Counted from the stretch's first letter, positions 31,337-40,990 are shown. The stretch is DNA of 64,000 bases from Bacillota bacterium (GCA_023392595.1 JAEVYU010000001.1:1-64000); one strand, 5' to 3'. Numbers and translations: made by a program. The notes: generated from the letters alone by a model not told the origin.

Positions 31337-31759
31337 ATGAATGAAACTCAAAAACAGGAATTGATTCAAACCGCTATGAATGCCCGCCAAAAGGCATATG
31401 CGCCTTATTCACACTTTCAAGTAGGCGCTGCTTTGCTAGGGAAATCGGGCCGTATTTATAGCGGCTGCAATGTGGAAAACGCATCTTTCGGCGCTACCAT
31501 ATGCGCGGAACGTACGGCAGCGGTAAAGGCTGTGTCTGAAGGAGAGAGAGGTTTTGAAGCTCTGGTTGTGGCCACGGACGGGACAGAGCCTGCTGCGCCT
31601 TGCGGGATTTGCCGTCAATTTCTGGCTGAGTTTGGATTGGAATTAATTTTAATTTTAGTAAATCTGGAAGGGAAAAAGATCGAAACCACTCTGGCCCAAT
31701 ATTTACCGGGAGCTTTCACTCCCAAAAATCTGAATGAATCTCTGGAAACCACATCGTGA
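31337..31759 (+). CDS. cdd: cytidine deaminase
   Basis: 140 residues. Zinc-binding CAERTA (catalytic Glu) and PCGICRQFLAEF motifs, plus AYAPYSHFQVGAALL at the N-terminus with the substrate Phe and NVENASFGATICAE. Converts cytidine and deoxycytidine to uridine compounds for pyrimidine salvage. Length fits the small homotetrameric type. It lies in its usual place between dgkA and era. AGGGGAAATTTT precedes the ATG. Confidence 0.95.
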   Translation: MNETQKQELIQTAMNARQKAYAPYSHFQVGAALLGKSGRIYSGCNVENASFGATICAERTAAVKAVSEGERGFEALVVATDGTEPAAPCGICRQFLAEFGLELILILVNLEGKKIETTLAQYLPGAFTPKNLNESLETTS

Positions 31760-31856
31760 ATCCATTGATTATTGCATCGCGGTTAAAAATGTTTATTTTA
31801 CCAACAGATTTGAGCTGCCTTTTCGGGTGGTTTGATTGAGACATGGAGGGCTAAAA

Positions 31857-32327
31857 TTGGAAGATTCGGTTATAAGTATAGAAATCGTGACATCAGTGGA
31901 TGATTATTTGCGGGAGATTTTGCTTAGTATTGATGAGGAGGTCTTTGGTCCTGCCAGTTTAAATGAATGGTCTTTACCGCCGTTCCTGCACTATGGGAGA
32001 GTCTACCTGGCCAGATTAAATGGTAAGCCGGTCGGGATTGCCCAGTTAATGAGAGATTGGCGTGATTCGGAACTGGTTTACTTGTACGGTTATGCAGTGG
32101 CCCTCGATTATCAAGGAAATGGAGTGGGGACTGCTCTTTTGAGGCATATTTTTGAGGCCATGCCCAGAGCCGGATTTACCAGACTCCAATTAACCGTTCA
32201 TCCGGAAAACAAGGCAGCGCTCCATATTTATGAAGATAAGTTTCAAATGAAACGAATGGGATTTTTAAAAGACTACTATGGCCCCGGAGAAGACCGGTGG
32301 TTACTGGAGTGGAATTGGGAAAAATAA
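31857..32327 (+). CDS. GNAT-family N-acetyltransferase
   Basis: 156 residues from TTG with GGAGGGC 5-6 nt upstream. The acetyl-CoA loop is ALDYQGNGVGTALLRHIF (about 83-100), followed by LTVHPENKAALHIYEDKFQM, where Asn and Tyr are the usual late-fold residues. The substrate is unknown. It is inserted between cdd and era in an otherwise standard cluster. The stop shares one base with the era start (TAATG). Confidence 0.85.
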   Translation: MEDSVISIEIVTSVDDYLREILLSIDEEVFGPASLNEWSLPPFLHYGRVYLARLNGKPVGIAQLMRDWRDSELVYLYGYAVALDYQGNGVGTALLRHIFEAMPRAGFTRLQLTVHPENKAALHIYEDKFQMKRMGFLKDYYGPGEDRWLLEWNWEK

Positions 32328-33241
32328 TGAATAATAATTCATTGATGAATCATAAATTTAAATCAGGTTTTGTAGCCTTAATTGGCCGGCCGAATGTTGG
32401 GAAATCAAGTCTTTTCAATAACTTCATTGGACAGAAAATAACAATTACTTCCGAGAAGCCTCAAACGACCCGGAATTCCTTGCGCGGTATTTTAACGACT
32501 GAAGATTATCAGATAGTCTGGGTTGATACCCCCGGCTTACATCGACCCCTTCACCGTTTGGGCGATCAAATGAACCGGGCTGCCCAATTGGTTTTACCCG
32601 ATGTGGATTTAATCCTTTGGGTTTTGGACAGCAGCGCCGGGTTTACACCGGCGGACCAAAAAGTGGCCGATGTTTTGAAAGAAACCACGACTCCGGTATT
32701 TGTGTTGTGGAATAAAGATGATTTGGTGGCTGACGATAACGAGCCTCCTCAAATAGGAGCTTTCGAGCGGCAATTCCGGGTTTCGGCTCAAACCGGCCGG
32801 GGTATTCCACAGTTGCTGGCGGCAATTGCCGATCAACTCCCTGTTGGACCGGCTTTTTATCCGCCGGATCAAATCACCGATCATCCCGAACGATTTATCG
32901 CAGCCGAGTTCTTAAGGGAGAAGGTCCTTCAATTCACTCAAGACGAAGTGCCTCATGCCATAGCGGTTCAAGTGGAAGAAATGAAGGAACGCAGTAATGG
33001 CAGGATTTATATCGAAGCTACCCTTTACGTGGAGCGGGACTCTCAAAAAGGGATCATTATCGGGGCCGGAGGAGAGCGCTTAAAAAGTATTGGAAAAGCC
33101 GCCCGGGAAGATCTGGAACTTTTGCTGGACGCGCCCGTTTTTTTAAATCTATGGGTGAAAGTACGGAAAAATTGGCGCAACCATGAGGCCTCCTTGAAGG
33201 AATTCGGTTATTGGGATGATACCCGTAATCGGGATAGGTGA
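32327..33241 (+). CDS. era: ribosome assembly GTPase Era
   Basis: 304 residues. G1 GRPNVGKSS (20-28), effector region TTRNSLRG, G3 DTPG, G4 NKDD and a C-terminal KH domain with IIIGAGGERLKSIGKAAREDLE. Era binds 16S rRNA near its 3' end and checks 30S assembly, in the same pathway as YbeY. ATG 32327 was chosen because it follows the previous stop; a longer frame upstream belongs to the acetyltransferase. Confidence 0.95.
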   Translation: MNNNSLMNHKFKSGFVALIGRPNVGKSSLFNNFIGQKITITSEKPQTTRNSLRGILTTEDYQIVWVDTPGLHRPLHRLGDQMNRAAQLVLPDVDLILWVLDSSAGFTPADQKVADVLKETTTPVFVLWNKDDLVADDNEPPQIGAFERQFRVSAQTGRGIPQLLAAIADQLPVGPAFYPPDQITDHPERFIAAEFLREKVLQFTQDEVPHAIAVQVEEMKERSNGRIYIEATLYVERDSQKGIIIGAGGERLKSIGKAAREDLELLLDAPVFLNLWVKVRKNWRNHEASLKEFGYWDDTRNRDR

Positions 33242-33258
33242 TCATGCGGGAGTTGAAT

Positions 33259-34578
33259 ATGGGTAAGCTCACGAAGATTTTGATAGGGATTGGGTGTTTG
33301 ATGATTGGATACAACCTAAATCCGGTGATGGCTGCCAATTTACGGCCCGTAAAAGTTGGTTTGGCAGTTGATCAGGATGCCATAACCCTTGGGGTAGCGG
33401 ATAGCGAAGCTATTTTGGATTTGACCGGTGTCGAACCGGTTAATCTTCCGATTCCCGGCGAACAGGTCATTTTTACGGCATGTAACGATACTTTGGAGCT
33501 TGATGGTGTCCCTATGGGTGCAGGCCCAGTTTTAGTGATTCCGGGCCAAAGTCCTTTAATGTGGAATAATCACCGTTACCGGGGTGGTTTTTTAATATCT
33601 GCAAAAAACAACCATATTAATTTGATTGATTATATTTCTCTTGATGATTATTTACGGGGCGTGGTACCCCGGGAGGTAATGGCATCATGGCCTCCAGCTA
33701 CGCTTAGAGCCCAGGCGATAGCAGCCAGAACTTATGCTATTTCCTCTTTGGGCCGACATGCCAATCATGGTTTTGATCTTTGCCCAACCGATCATTGTCA
33801 AGTATATGGAGGAATTGATTACGAAAAACCCAGCACCAATTTGGCGGTGGATAGTACCTCGGGTCAAATTATCACCTATCGTGGCAGAGTGATTTCGGCC
33901 GTATATCATTCTTCCTCAGGAGGTTCGACCTTCGAAGCTGCCTCTGTGTGGAATGAGAGTGTACCTTATTTGAAACCGACGGTTGATTGGGATCAAAATT
34001 CACCGTATAATCAATGGACACGCTCTATGAACTGGGAAGACCTTCAAGGTATGGCAAGCCGTTTTTATCCGTCAGTGGGACAGCTGCAGCAAATTTCAGG
34101 GGTCAGTTACAGTCCGGACGGTAAATTATTGCAAGTTACCCTTCAGGGTAATTTGGATTCCAAGATTCTCAGCGGTGAACAATTTCGGTCTTTGACAGGG
34201 CTCCCTAGCGTTAAAGCTCAAATCGGAGTAATTTACGGACCCCTGCCGTTTATCAATTTGTGGTGGATTCCCGGTAGCCCTTATCCTCAGGCTTTAATGG
34301 CGGATACCGACATCCCAGGGCTTTTTGCGGATGTTTTGATGCCGCCGTGGGATCTCCCGGATCCATGGTCCTGGCTGCAGGATAAGGCGCCGCTTCGAAT
34401 TGTACTTCGGGGTTCGGGCTGGGGACATGGAGTGGGTATGAGTCAATGGGGAGCCAAGGGCATGGCGGAAGCCGGGTATAACGAAAGGCAGATTTTGGAA
34501 CATTATTACCCTGGGGCCGTGATCACGGATGTCAATAATCTTCGCATGGATGGGAGTAAAAGCAATGCAGGTCAATGA
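33259..34578 (+). CDS. SpoIID/LytB-domain protein
   Basis: 439 residues. Starts with a signal peptide or anchor (LTKILIGIGCLMIGYNL). The SpoIID domain has ISLDDYLRGVVPREVMASWP, ALRAQAIAARTYA, the CQVYGG motif and VYHSSSGGSTFEAASVW, ending with GWGHGVGMSQWGAKGMAEAG. SpoIID is a lytic transglycosylase that degrades septal peptidoglycan during engulfment, acting with SpoIIM and SpoIIP. Paralogues act in vegetative wall metabolism, and the placement before queA rather than in a spoIID-spoIIIE context leaves both options open. GGGAG precedes ATG 33259. Confidence 0.85.
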   Translation: MGKLTKILIGIGCLMIGYNLNPVMAANLRPVKVGLAVDQDAITLGVADSEAILDLTGVEPVNLPIPGEQVIFTACNDTLELDGVPMGAGPVLVIPGQSPLMWNNHRYRGGFLISAKNNHINLIDYISLDDYLRGVVPREVMASWPPATLRAQAIAARTYAISSLGRHANHGFDLCPTDHCQVYGGIDYEKPSTNLAVDSTSGQIITYRGRVISAVYHSSSGGSTFEAASVWNESVPYLKPTVDWDQNSPYNQWTRSMNWEDLQGMASRFYPSVGQLQQISGVSYSPDGKLLQVTLQGNLDSKILSGEQFRSLTGLPSVKAQIGVIYGPLPFINLWWIPGSPYPQALMADTDIPGLFADVLMPPWDLPDPWSWLQDKAPLRIVLRGSGWGHGVGMSQWGAKGMAEAGYNERQILEHYYPGAVITDVNNLRMDGSKSNAGQ

Positions 34579-35587
34579 ATTTGATTACTTGTTGCCACCA
34601 GAATTAATTGCGCAAGTCCCTGAAGAACCCCGGGATCATTCGCGTTTGCTGGTGGCCGATTGCAATCGTAAAAGCATGAAGGATTACCATTTTTACGATA
34701 TTGTCCAATTTTTGGAACCCGGTGATTTGATCATTTTCAACGATACCAGAGTTATTCCGGCCCGCCTATTTGCCACCCGTGAAAGTACCGGGGCGAGGGT
34801 TGAGGTTTTTTTAATCCGGGAACTCGGTCAGAATGCATGGGAGTGTTTGGTGCGCCCCGGAAAGCGGAGTAAACCCGGAGTAGAGTTGATATTTCCAGAA
34901 AATATTGTTGGAAAAGTTTCGGGAGTGGTTGAAGGCGGTGGCAGAATTGTTCAGTTTCCTCCGGAACTGCATTTTAGAGAGTGGCTCCAAAGGAGCGGAG
35001 AAACTCCTTTACCGCCATACATTCACAATAAACAAGTTGATCCCGAACGATATCAGACCATTTATTCAAAACATGAGGGTTCGGTGGCTGCTCCTACGGC
35101 AGGCCTCCATTTTACGGATGGGGTATTGGAAAAACTGAAAGCAAATGGAGTTCAGTTGGGATTTTTAACGCTCCATGTGGGCTTGGGGACTTTTCGTCCG
35201 GTAAAAACCGAAGTGGTGGAAGAGCATCATATGCATTCGGAAATTTTTTCTTTGCCGAGTGATCTGGTACAGAAAATTCGAGAAACCAAAAAAGCGGGTA
35301 AACGTGTTATTGCGGTAGGAACTACGGTAGTCAGGGTATTGGAATCTCAGGCGCGCGAAGACGGCAGCTTGCTCCCGGGTTCCGGCGAGACCGCTATTTT
35401 TATATATCCCGGATATCAATTTAAAATCATTGACGGACTGATAACCAATTTTCATTTGCCAAAATCCACTTTGCTGATGTTAGTATCAGCCTTTGCCGGA
35501 CGGCAATTTATCGCGGATTGTTATCACCATGCCGTGGAGGAACGGTACCGTTTCTTCAGTTTTGGAGATGCCATGTTTATAAAGTAA
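34565..35587 (+). CDS. queA: S-adenosylmethionine:tRNA ribosyltransferase-isomerase
   Basis: 340 residues. Family blocks are complete: FDYLLPPELIAQ at the start, FNDTRVIPARLFA, EGSVAAPTAGLHFT, LHVGLGTFRPV, HMHSE and TNFHLPKSTLLMLVSAFAG. The enzyme turns preQ1 in tRNA into epoxyqueuosine using the ribosyl part of SAM. The start was moved to ATG 34565, which has GGGAG upstream and begins at the family N-terminus. It overlaps the previous gene by 14 bp and precedes tgt, the enzyme acting one step earlier. Confidence 0.95.
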   Translation: MQVNEFDYLLPPELIAQVPEEPRDHSRLLVADCNRKSMKDYHFYDIVQFLEPGDLIIFNDTRVIPARLFATRESTGARVEVFLIRELGQNAWECLVRPGKRSKPGVELIFPENIVGKVSGVVEGGGRIVQFPPELHFREWLQRSGETPLPPYIHNKQVDPERYQTIYSKHEGSVAAPTAGLHFTDGVLEKLKANGVQLGFLTLHVGLGTFRPVKTEVVEEHHMHSEIFSLPSDLVQKIRETKKAGKRVIAVGTTVVRVLESQAREDGSLLPGSGETAIFIYPGYQFKIIDGLITNFHLPKSTLLMLVSAFAGRQFIADCYHHAVEERYRFFSFGDAMFIK

Positions 35588-35632
35588 AGGTTTTATGAAT
35601 AAAAGTTTTATAAAAAAAATAAGAGGTTTCCG

Positions 35633-36748
35633 ATGTCATTTTCCTTTCAAATTCACAAAAAATCCAATGAAAATAGGGGCCGGTTGGGTTTATTGACTAC
35701 ATCTCACAACCAAATCGAAACGCCGGTTTTCATGCCTGTAGGCACCCAAGGCGCGGTTAAGGCTATGACGGTCGATGATTTGAATCAAATAGGATTTAAA
35801 ATCATTCTTGGAAATACATATCATCTTTATCTCCGTCCAGGATCGGATATTGTAAGGGAGGCCGGGGGCTTACACTCATTCATTCACTGGAACGGTTCCA
35901 TGTTAACGGATAGTGGAGGTTTTCAAGTATTCAGCTTGGCCAAGTTGACAAAAGTCACCGAAGAAGGTGTTACATTTAAATCCCATATTGATGGTTCGGC
36001 TCATTTGTTCTCCCCGGAGCGTGTGATGGAGATTGAGTCCGATTTGGGGGCCGATATAGCCATGCCCTTTGATGTATGCTTGCCGTACCCTTCTGAATAC
36101 AGAGCGGCCAAAGAAGCAATGGAACGGACAACCCGCTGGGCGGAAAGGTGTTTAAAAGCGCACCGCCGGCAGAATCAAGTTCTCTTTGGGATCGTTCAGG
36201 GCGTCACTTACCGGGATTTACGCTTGGAAAGCGCTAAGGCTTTATCCAGCTTAGGATTTCCAGGCTATGCCATTGGAGGCTTGAGCGTAGGAGAACCTAA
36301 ACCATTGATGTATGAGGCATTAGACTATACCGTACCTGCTCTTCCTGAAGATAAACCCCGCTATTTAATGGGAGTCGGCTCGCCGGATGCTTTATGGGAG
36401 GGGGTTGAACGGGGAGTCGACATGTTTGATTGTGTTTTTCCAACCCGCATTGCCCGGCATGGAACAGCATTGACCTCCGGAGGAAGGGTTTTGATCCGTG
36501 ATGCTCAATATGCCAGGGATTACGGACCCCTTGACCCCAAATGTGGGTGTTACACTTGCAAAACTGGTTATTCCAGAGCGTATATCCGTCATTTGTTTAA
36601 GGCGGGAGAGTTTTTGGGGGGGTATTTAATTACTTACCACAATTTATATTTTTTAAAGCGAATCATGGAAGAAATCAAAGAGGGACTGAGAACCGACACC
36701 TTTAAGGAACGAAAACAGGAATTTTTCAGGCAATATGAGGGTGAATAA
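35633..36748 (+). CDS. tgt: queuine/preQ1 tRNA-guanine transglycosylase
   Basis: 371 residues. Features: TPVFMPVGTQGAVKAMT, the active-site DSGGFQVFSL, VQGVTYRDLR, GGLSVGEPK, the nucleophile region GVDMFDCVFPTR and the zinc site CGCYTC with a later His (Cys-x-Cys-x-x-Cys). It exchanges G34 of certain tRNAs for preQ1. queA lies upstream and yajC downstream in the usual order for this phylum. No genes for preQ1 synthesis are in the window. Confidence 0.95.
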   Translation: MSFSFQIHKKSNENRGRLGLLTTSHNQIETPVFMPVGTQGAVKAMTVDDLNQIGFKIILGNTYHLYLRPGSDIVREAGGLHSFIHWNGSMLTDSGGFQVFSLAKLTKVTEEGVTFKSHIDGSAHLFSPERVMEIESDLGADIAMPFDVCLPYPSEYRAAKEAMERTTRWAERCLKAHRRQNQVLFGIVQGVTYRDLRLESAKALSSLGFPGYAIGGLSVGEPKPLMYEALDYTVPALPEDKPRYLMGVGSPDALWEGVERGVDMFDCVFPTRIARHGTALTSGGRVLIRDAQYARDYGPLDPKCGCYTCKTGYSRAYIRHLFKAGEFLGGYLITYHNLYFLKRIMEEIKEGLRTDTFKERKQEFFRQYEGE

Positions 36749-36803
36749 AAGGAAAACCATGTTTTTTGTCGAATAAATAATTTGTTTAAAAGGAGGTGAT
36801 AGT

Positions 36804-37103
36804 ATGAACTTATTATTAGCCGCAGCCCAGCCCGCAGCAGCTGGCAATGCAGGATTGATTCAAATCCTAATTTTGGTGGGGTTTTTCGCGATTTTTTATT
36901 TTTTGATGATAGCGCCCCAACGTAAACAACAAAAACAAAGACAAGCAATGTTAAATAGCCTGAAAAAAGGCGATAAAGTTATCACCGTGGGTGGCTTACA
37001 CGGTGAAGTCGTTGACTTAGATGATGATGATGTTAGATTAAAAGTCGCTGATAAAGTAGAATTAAAGTTTTCCCGCAGTTCAGTGCAAAAAGTTAAAAAT
37101 TAA
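36804..37103 (+). CDS. yajC: preprotein translocase subunit YajC
   Basis: 99 residues with one N-terminal membrane helix (ILILVGFFAIFYFLMIAP), then QRKQQKQRQAMLNSLKKGDK and ITVGGLHGEVVDLDDDDVRLKV, the conserved YajC blocks. It associates with SecDF. AGGAGGTG precedes the ATG. The secD and secF genes are 4.5 kb downstream, interrupted by an HD gene, a reverse-strand pair and two small unknown membrane genes, whereas yajC-secD-secF are adjacent in many genomes. Confidence 0.93.
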   Translation: MNLLLAAAQPAAAGNAGLIQILILVGFFAIFYFLMIAPQRKQQKQRQAMLNSLKKGDKVITVGGLHGEVVDLDDDDVRLKVADKVELKFSRSSVQKVKN

Positions 37104-37127
37104 GAGAGTCTTGACTCTCTTTTTTTT
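37103..37127 (+). terminator. terminator after yajC
   Basis: AGAGAGTC-TT-GACTCTCT with eight T, starting at the yajC stop codon. Confidence 0.88.
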
Positions 37128-37156
37128 ATAGAAAAAACAATAGGAGGGTAGAAAAA

Positions 37157-37819
37157 ATGGCACTTACACTTAGCGAAATAAAAAAAGATCCGGCTATCAC
37201 CGCATTTATTCAAAAGGCCGACGAACACCTCGGCGTAATGGGGTATACGGAACATGGTTTTCGCCATGCCAGTTTGGTCTCAAATATTTCTCAAAATATT
37301 CTACTCCGCTTGGGTTATCCGGAACGCCAAGCCGAGCTTGCTTCGATTGCAGGTTACCTGCATGATATCGGCAATATTATAAACCGCCGGGACCATGGGC
37401 GGACAGGGGCGGTGATTGCTTTAAATTATTTGCTGGCCCAGGGTTTTGATCCTGCGGAGGCCGCAACGATGGTGGGCGCCATCGGCAATCATGAAGAGGA
37501 GTGCGGTGAAGCGGTTAATAATGTAGCCGCAGCCTTGATTTTGGCCGATAAGTCCGATGTTCACCGCAGTCGGGTCAGAAACACCGATCTGGCTACTTTT
37601 GACATCCATGACCGGGTTAATTATGCTGCCGTACATTCTTTTTTAAATGTAAACGAAGAAAAGCGCAGTATCACCCTGGAGATTAAAATTGAAAATTCCA
37701 TCTGTCCCGTGATGGAGTATTTTGAGATTTTTCTGGTGCGGATGATGATGTGCCGCAGAGCCGCTATTTTTTTAGGCTGTCAATTTAAGATCGAAATCAA
37801 TGGAAATGTGCTTCTTTAA
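37157..37819 (+). CDS. HD-domain phosphohydrolase
   Basis: 220 residues. The HD signature is in three blocks: HGFRHASLVSNISQ, AGYLHDIGNIINRRDHGRTG and AIGNHEEECGEAVN, with a further ALILADKSDVHRSRV. This supplies the expected metal ligands (His, His-Asp, Asp). The substrate is unknown; candidates are nucleotides or a signalling nucleotide. AGGAGGGTAG precedes the ATG. It has no partner domain and stands as a single gene after the yajC terminator. Confidence 0.85.
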   Translation: MALTLSEIKKDPAITAFIQKADEHLGVMGYTEHGFRHASLVSNISQNILLRLGYPERQAELASIAGYLHDIGNIINRRDHGRTGAVIALNYLLAQGFDPAEAATMVGAIGNHEEECGEAVNNVAAALILADKSDVHRSRVRNTDLATFDIHDRVNYAAVHSFLNVNEEKRSITLEIKIENSICPVMEYFEIFLVRMMMCRRAAIFLGCQFKIEINGNVLL

Positions 37820-37836
37820 ATGAGTCGCACGCTCTT

Positions 37837-40044
37837 TCAACTTGATTGCAGCTTCAACTTTTTCGGAATCCAACGCCAAATCAGGTTCGGATCTTCCTGA
37901 TTATTCAATTTAAGCAGCAGGTATGAGAATCCGTAGGCTAAGCACGTCGCAAAGGCAAGAACTCCGGCATCATTGACCAAATAGGAACAGACCCCGGCTA
38001 CCAGAATTGCTTGCCATACTAACTGATCTTCCGGTAAGAGCATTTTCCGACCTGTAAGCCAGCGTTGAACGGCCTTCAAAATGAAGGCTAAGAGGATGAT
38101 GCGGATCCAGGGACTTGATAGGGTTAATTTTAGATTCATGGCAATCTTCCGGAAAATAATCTGACTGACCTGTCCGAAATCTTTGTTCAAAATTAGGTGG
38201 AGGAAACGGCCGATGTGTGTTTGAACATCCGGCGGCCGGAGGCTATCCCACCAACTAATTGTGAATAAGATCATAATGCAGCCAATGAAAACAAGCCAAA
38301 ATTTACGATTTTGCCATTTCCACTGATAGATTTTTACCAAGTAATAGGCAAACCCGATTGTTCCCGCTAAAATCCCACCAAATTTCGCTCCAAATTGTGG
38401 CCAACTTAAGATGAATATGGTTATGCCGAGAATAACCGGTGTGGACCAGCGGGATTTAAATTTTCGGTTGAATAAATCCGTGAATAACAGGGCGCTTGCT
38501 AAAAAAATTCCCAGAAATTCGTTGCCTAAGCCATAATATCTTGATCCGGCGATTGCGCTGTAACCTAAGGCGGAGAAACGGATTAACCGCCACCCGGTAA
38601 TTTGATCCAGAATGAGGATCAACCAGATTAGGGCCGATAAAATGAGGACCCGGGTATTCATCTCCTGAATCCGGGTAAAGATCGCTACCCAAAGGACATT
38701 GAATAATAAAAAGCCACTAACTTGCCATGCAAAACTCGGGAAGAGGGGCAGGACGATTACGGTCAAAGGAATTACAATGACCAGACTGACCAGCCAATCC
38801 CGGATCCAGCGGTTTTTTAGAAAAATACCGCTTAAAAGACCCATAATCCAGCAAGAAGATATGATACCCTGATACCAGTTAATGATAGGGCGCTGATTTG
38901 CGCTGAGGACGATTAAACGTCGATTCAGGTCGAGGATTTTTTCTACGCCATCGGTTGTTGACTGACAAACCATGACTTTTCCGGTAAAAGCGGAAGTTTT
39001 CTCGAAATGAGCGATGCTCGCCAAAGTGGGTAGCAAATCGACGTTTGCCACCAATCCGGGCCAGCGTGTAGTTCCCGATACCAATATGCCGGGGAAGGCA
39101 TCCTGACGGTAAATTAGAATAGGAGCCAATAAGTTCTTCGTCGTATTACCTTCTTTGGAGATGGACGGAGAAAAAAGGATTAGCGTAAAATTTTTAGGAG
39201 CCCCCAAACCGATAACCCCCTCAACCAAAGAGTTGAGCCTTTTCCAGGTTTGAAGTTTCGCGCGTTCATAAAAGTCCGGACTTACCTGGTCTCTATAATC
39301 ATCTAAACGGGCAAAATCACCAAAATCGATAGCGATGATTTTTTGTTCCCCCAGATGCATCTTGAGTTGGGAGATCATTCCAGCTACATTGGCCCGGTAT
39401 AAATAGGGAAAACCGGGGTCCATTTCATTCATGGAAGAGTCGACGGTTCCCTCATCGATCATTCCGGTTTTGTCCATTAAAAAAAGGCCACCGGGGCGGT
39501 TTACCTGGTCAGAGCTATCAATATTGCCGATTAAGCAAGTACGCCAACCTTTACGGTGAAACAGGCTGCCAAGTCTGCCCGGAAACACCTGATGGTCTTC
39601 TTGGCTTGCTATATTGGTCAACCAGCCGGTTTCAGGAACAAACAGACGCTGCTCAGAATCGACTTTTAAAGGAATTCCCTTTCTCCAATTGAAAAAACTG
39701 GCCGAGGGATTATGGGTCAAGAACCGTTCCGGGTTTAAAGAATCGCCCGGCAGGCCCAGGGCATTTCCTCTGCTGCCTGCGCCCAATGATAAATAACCGC
39801 TTCCGGAGTCCAGGTAACCTTTGCTGGTGCGGATGTTCATCAGCCCGCAATTACCTGAATTCAACAATTTCCGGATCCCCGGAAATGTAGTGTTGAATAA
39901 CTCCACACTATCCATTTTATCGGCGATGATGATTACAATGGGTTTGTTCGGTTCAGGATGAACAGGTAATGAAAGTCCAAAACTTGACAGAGTCAATATG
40001 GTGGCAATAGCTAAACACAAAAGAAAGCAGTATTTTTTTTTCAT
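37837..40044 (-). CDS. membrane protein with an alkaline-phosphatase-like N-terminal domain
   Basis: 735 residues. After a signal or anchor helix (YCFLLCLAIATILTLSSFGL) comes an extracytoplasmic domain to about residue 365 with features of the alkaline phosphatase/phosphoglyceromutase fold: IVIIIADKMDS, GLMNIRTSKGYLDSGSGYLS, LGAGSRGNALG, IAIDFGDFARLDDYRD and TTRWPGLVANVDLLPTLAS. The remaining 370 residues hold about ten membrane helices. Related proteins are widespread and uncharacterised; the usual catalytic Thr/Ser and several metal ligands are not clear, so activity is doubtful. ATG 40044 was chosen for its AGGTG; an upstream TTG is possible. Possible roles are envelope lipid or polymer modification. 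Confidence 0.65.
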   Translation of the reverse strand: MKKKYCFLLCLAIATILTLSSFGLSLPVHPEPNKPIVIIIADKMDSVELFNTTFPGIRKLLNSGNCGLMNIRTSKGYLDSGSGYLSLGAGSRGNALGLPGDSLNPERFLTHNPSASFFNWRKGIPLKVDSEQRLFVPETGWLTNIASQEDHQVFPGRLGSLFHRKGWRTCLIGNIDSSDQVNRPGGLFLMDKTGMIDEGTVDSSMNEMDPGFPYLYRANVAGMISQLKMHLGEQKIIAIDFGDFARLDDYRDQVSPDFYERAKLQTWKRLNSLVEGVIGLGAPKNFTLILFSPSISKEGNTTKNLLAPILIYRQDAFPGILVSGTTRWPGLVANVDLLPTLASIAHFEKTSAFTGKVMVCQSTTDGVEKILDLNRRLIVLSANQRPIINWYQGIISSCWIMGLLSGIFLKNRWIRDWLVSLVIVIPLTVIVLPLFPSFAWQVSGFLLFNVLWVAIFTRIQEMNTRVLILSALIWLILILDQITGWRLIRFSALGYSAIAGSRYYGLGNEFLGIFLASALLFTDLFNRKFKSRWSTPVILGITIFILSWPQFGAKFGGILAGTIGFAYYLVKIYQWKWQNRKFWLVFIGCIMILFTISWWDSLRPPDVQTHIGRFLHLILNKDFGQVSQIIFRKIAMNLKLTLSSPWIRIILLAFILKAVQRWLTGRKMLLPEDQLVWQAILVAGVCSYLVNDAGVLAFATCLAYGFSYLLLKLNNQEDPNLIWRWIPKKLKLQSS

Positions 40045-40134
40045 TGCGATTTTACACCTGAGTTTCAATTATTCACAAACCAATTTCTGTATTCTTTCCT
40101 ATCATTTCATCAAAGGGTAATAACCATGAGGGAT

Positions 40135-40641
40135 TTAGTAACAAACTTTAACTCCTGCGCTTAGGGTAAATGAAGGGTCATAATCAGAAGAATCGAAATC
40201 AATAAATCCGACCTCCAGATAATTTTTGAAGTTTTCCGGATAAGCTTTCGGGGTAAATTCGGTACCGATACCCACCGAATACCCACGGACCCGCTTTTTA
40301 AAATCCCAGACATCACTATCTTCAAATTGTCCGGCCAGACCATAAATATAGACCGAGTTTTTGCGGGGCTCAAGGATGCCCGGTTTCAATTTATATAACA
40401 CTTTTACGGTGGAGAACATAATCGGTTGTGGGCTCATGGTGATTAAACCTTGAATTGCCAGAGTTTGATCAATGTCATAGGTAAACGTCAACCCATAACA
40501 GAGGGGAAAAGCAACCTCATAACCAATTGCATATTGGGTGGTTTTTGTTTGCTGCATACTGTCGGCTTGTGCCGGTGTTCCATTCGAAAAGAATATCAAG
40601 GCGGATAGCAATAACACCACTATACATTTTAAAAAGTTCAT
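40135..40641 (-). CDS. small outer-membrane beta-barrel protein
   Basis: 168 residues. Signal peptide (CIVVLLLSALIFFSNGTPAQA). The rest alternates polar and hydrophobic residues in strand pairs (IGYEVAFPLCYGLTFTYDI, LAIQGLITMSPQPIMFSTV, YIYGLAGQFEDS, GYSVGIGTEFTP) and ends in an aromatic Tyr after LSAGVKVC. Size suits an eight-stranded barrel. GGGAGGG precedes the ATG. It lies upstream of the phosphatase-fold membrane gene on the same strand, with a 90-bp gap, so the two may be co-transcribed. Confidence 0.7.
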   Translation of the reverse strand: MNFLKCIVVLLLSALIFFSNGTPAQADSMQQTKTTQYAIGYEVAFPLCYGLTFTYDIDQTLAIQGLITMSPQPIMFSTVKVLYKLKPGILEPRKNSVYIYGLAGQFEDSDVWDFKKRVRGYSVGIGTEFTPKAYPENFKNYLEVGFIDFDSSDYDPSFTLSAGVKVCY

Positions 40642-40863
40642 CTTACCCTCCCCGCTTGAATCTCATTTCCACAAAACCACAAAATTTCCTGCCGCACAGG
40701 AAAAGGTCTTAAAAGAATCCAATTTCAGACCAAAATTCCCGATATCAATAGGAAATCAAGGATTCGTCTTCGGTTTATATTCCAAAAAGGAGTAATTTGA
40801 TTGAAGGAGCCATAAATTTTTTCCAAAGTCAAATATTCTCATTTGGAACGCTCCCCCTTTTAA
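40642..40863. other. intergenic stretch with nothing recognisable
   Basis: Lies between the reverse-strand barrel gene and the promoter of the secDF-side operon. No ORF with a ribosome binding site and no terminator are evident. Promoters for the barrel gene should lie here. Confidence 0.4.
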
Positions 40864-40892
40864 TTGACAAGCCATTCTTAAATCGATATAAT
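40864..40892 (+). promoter_or_regulatory. consensus sigma-A promoter of the small-protein/secDF operon
   Basis: TTGACA, 17-bp spacer, TATAAT: a perfect match to the consensus. The start site near 40899 gives a leader of about 90 nt. Confidence 0.85.
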
Positions 40893-40990
40893 TAATAAAG
40901 CTTTTGTAAACTTTCCGCTTATCTCACTCAAAACAAAGTAGGCGGCATTTTTCGTTTTTTATCAATAAATTAGAACTTGGAGGGAACCCA

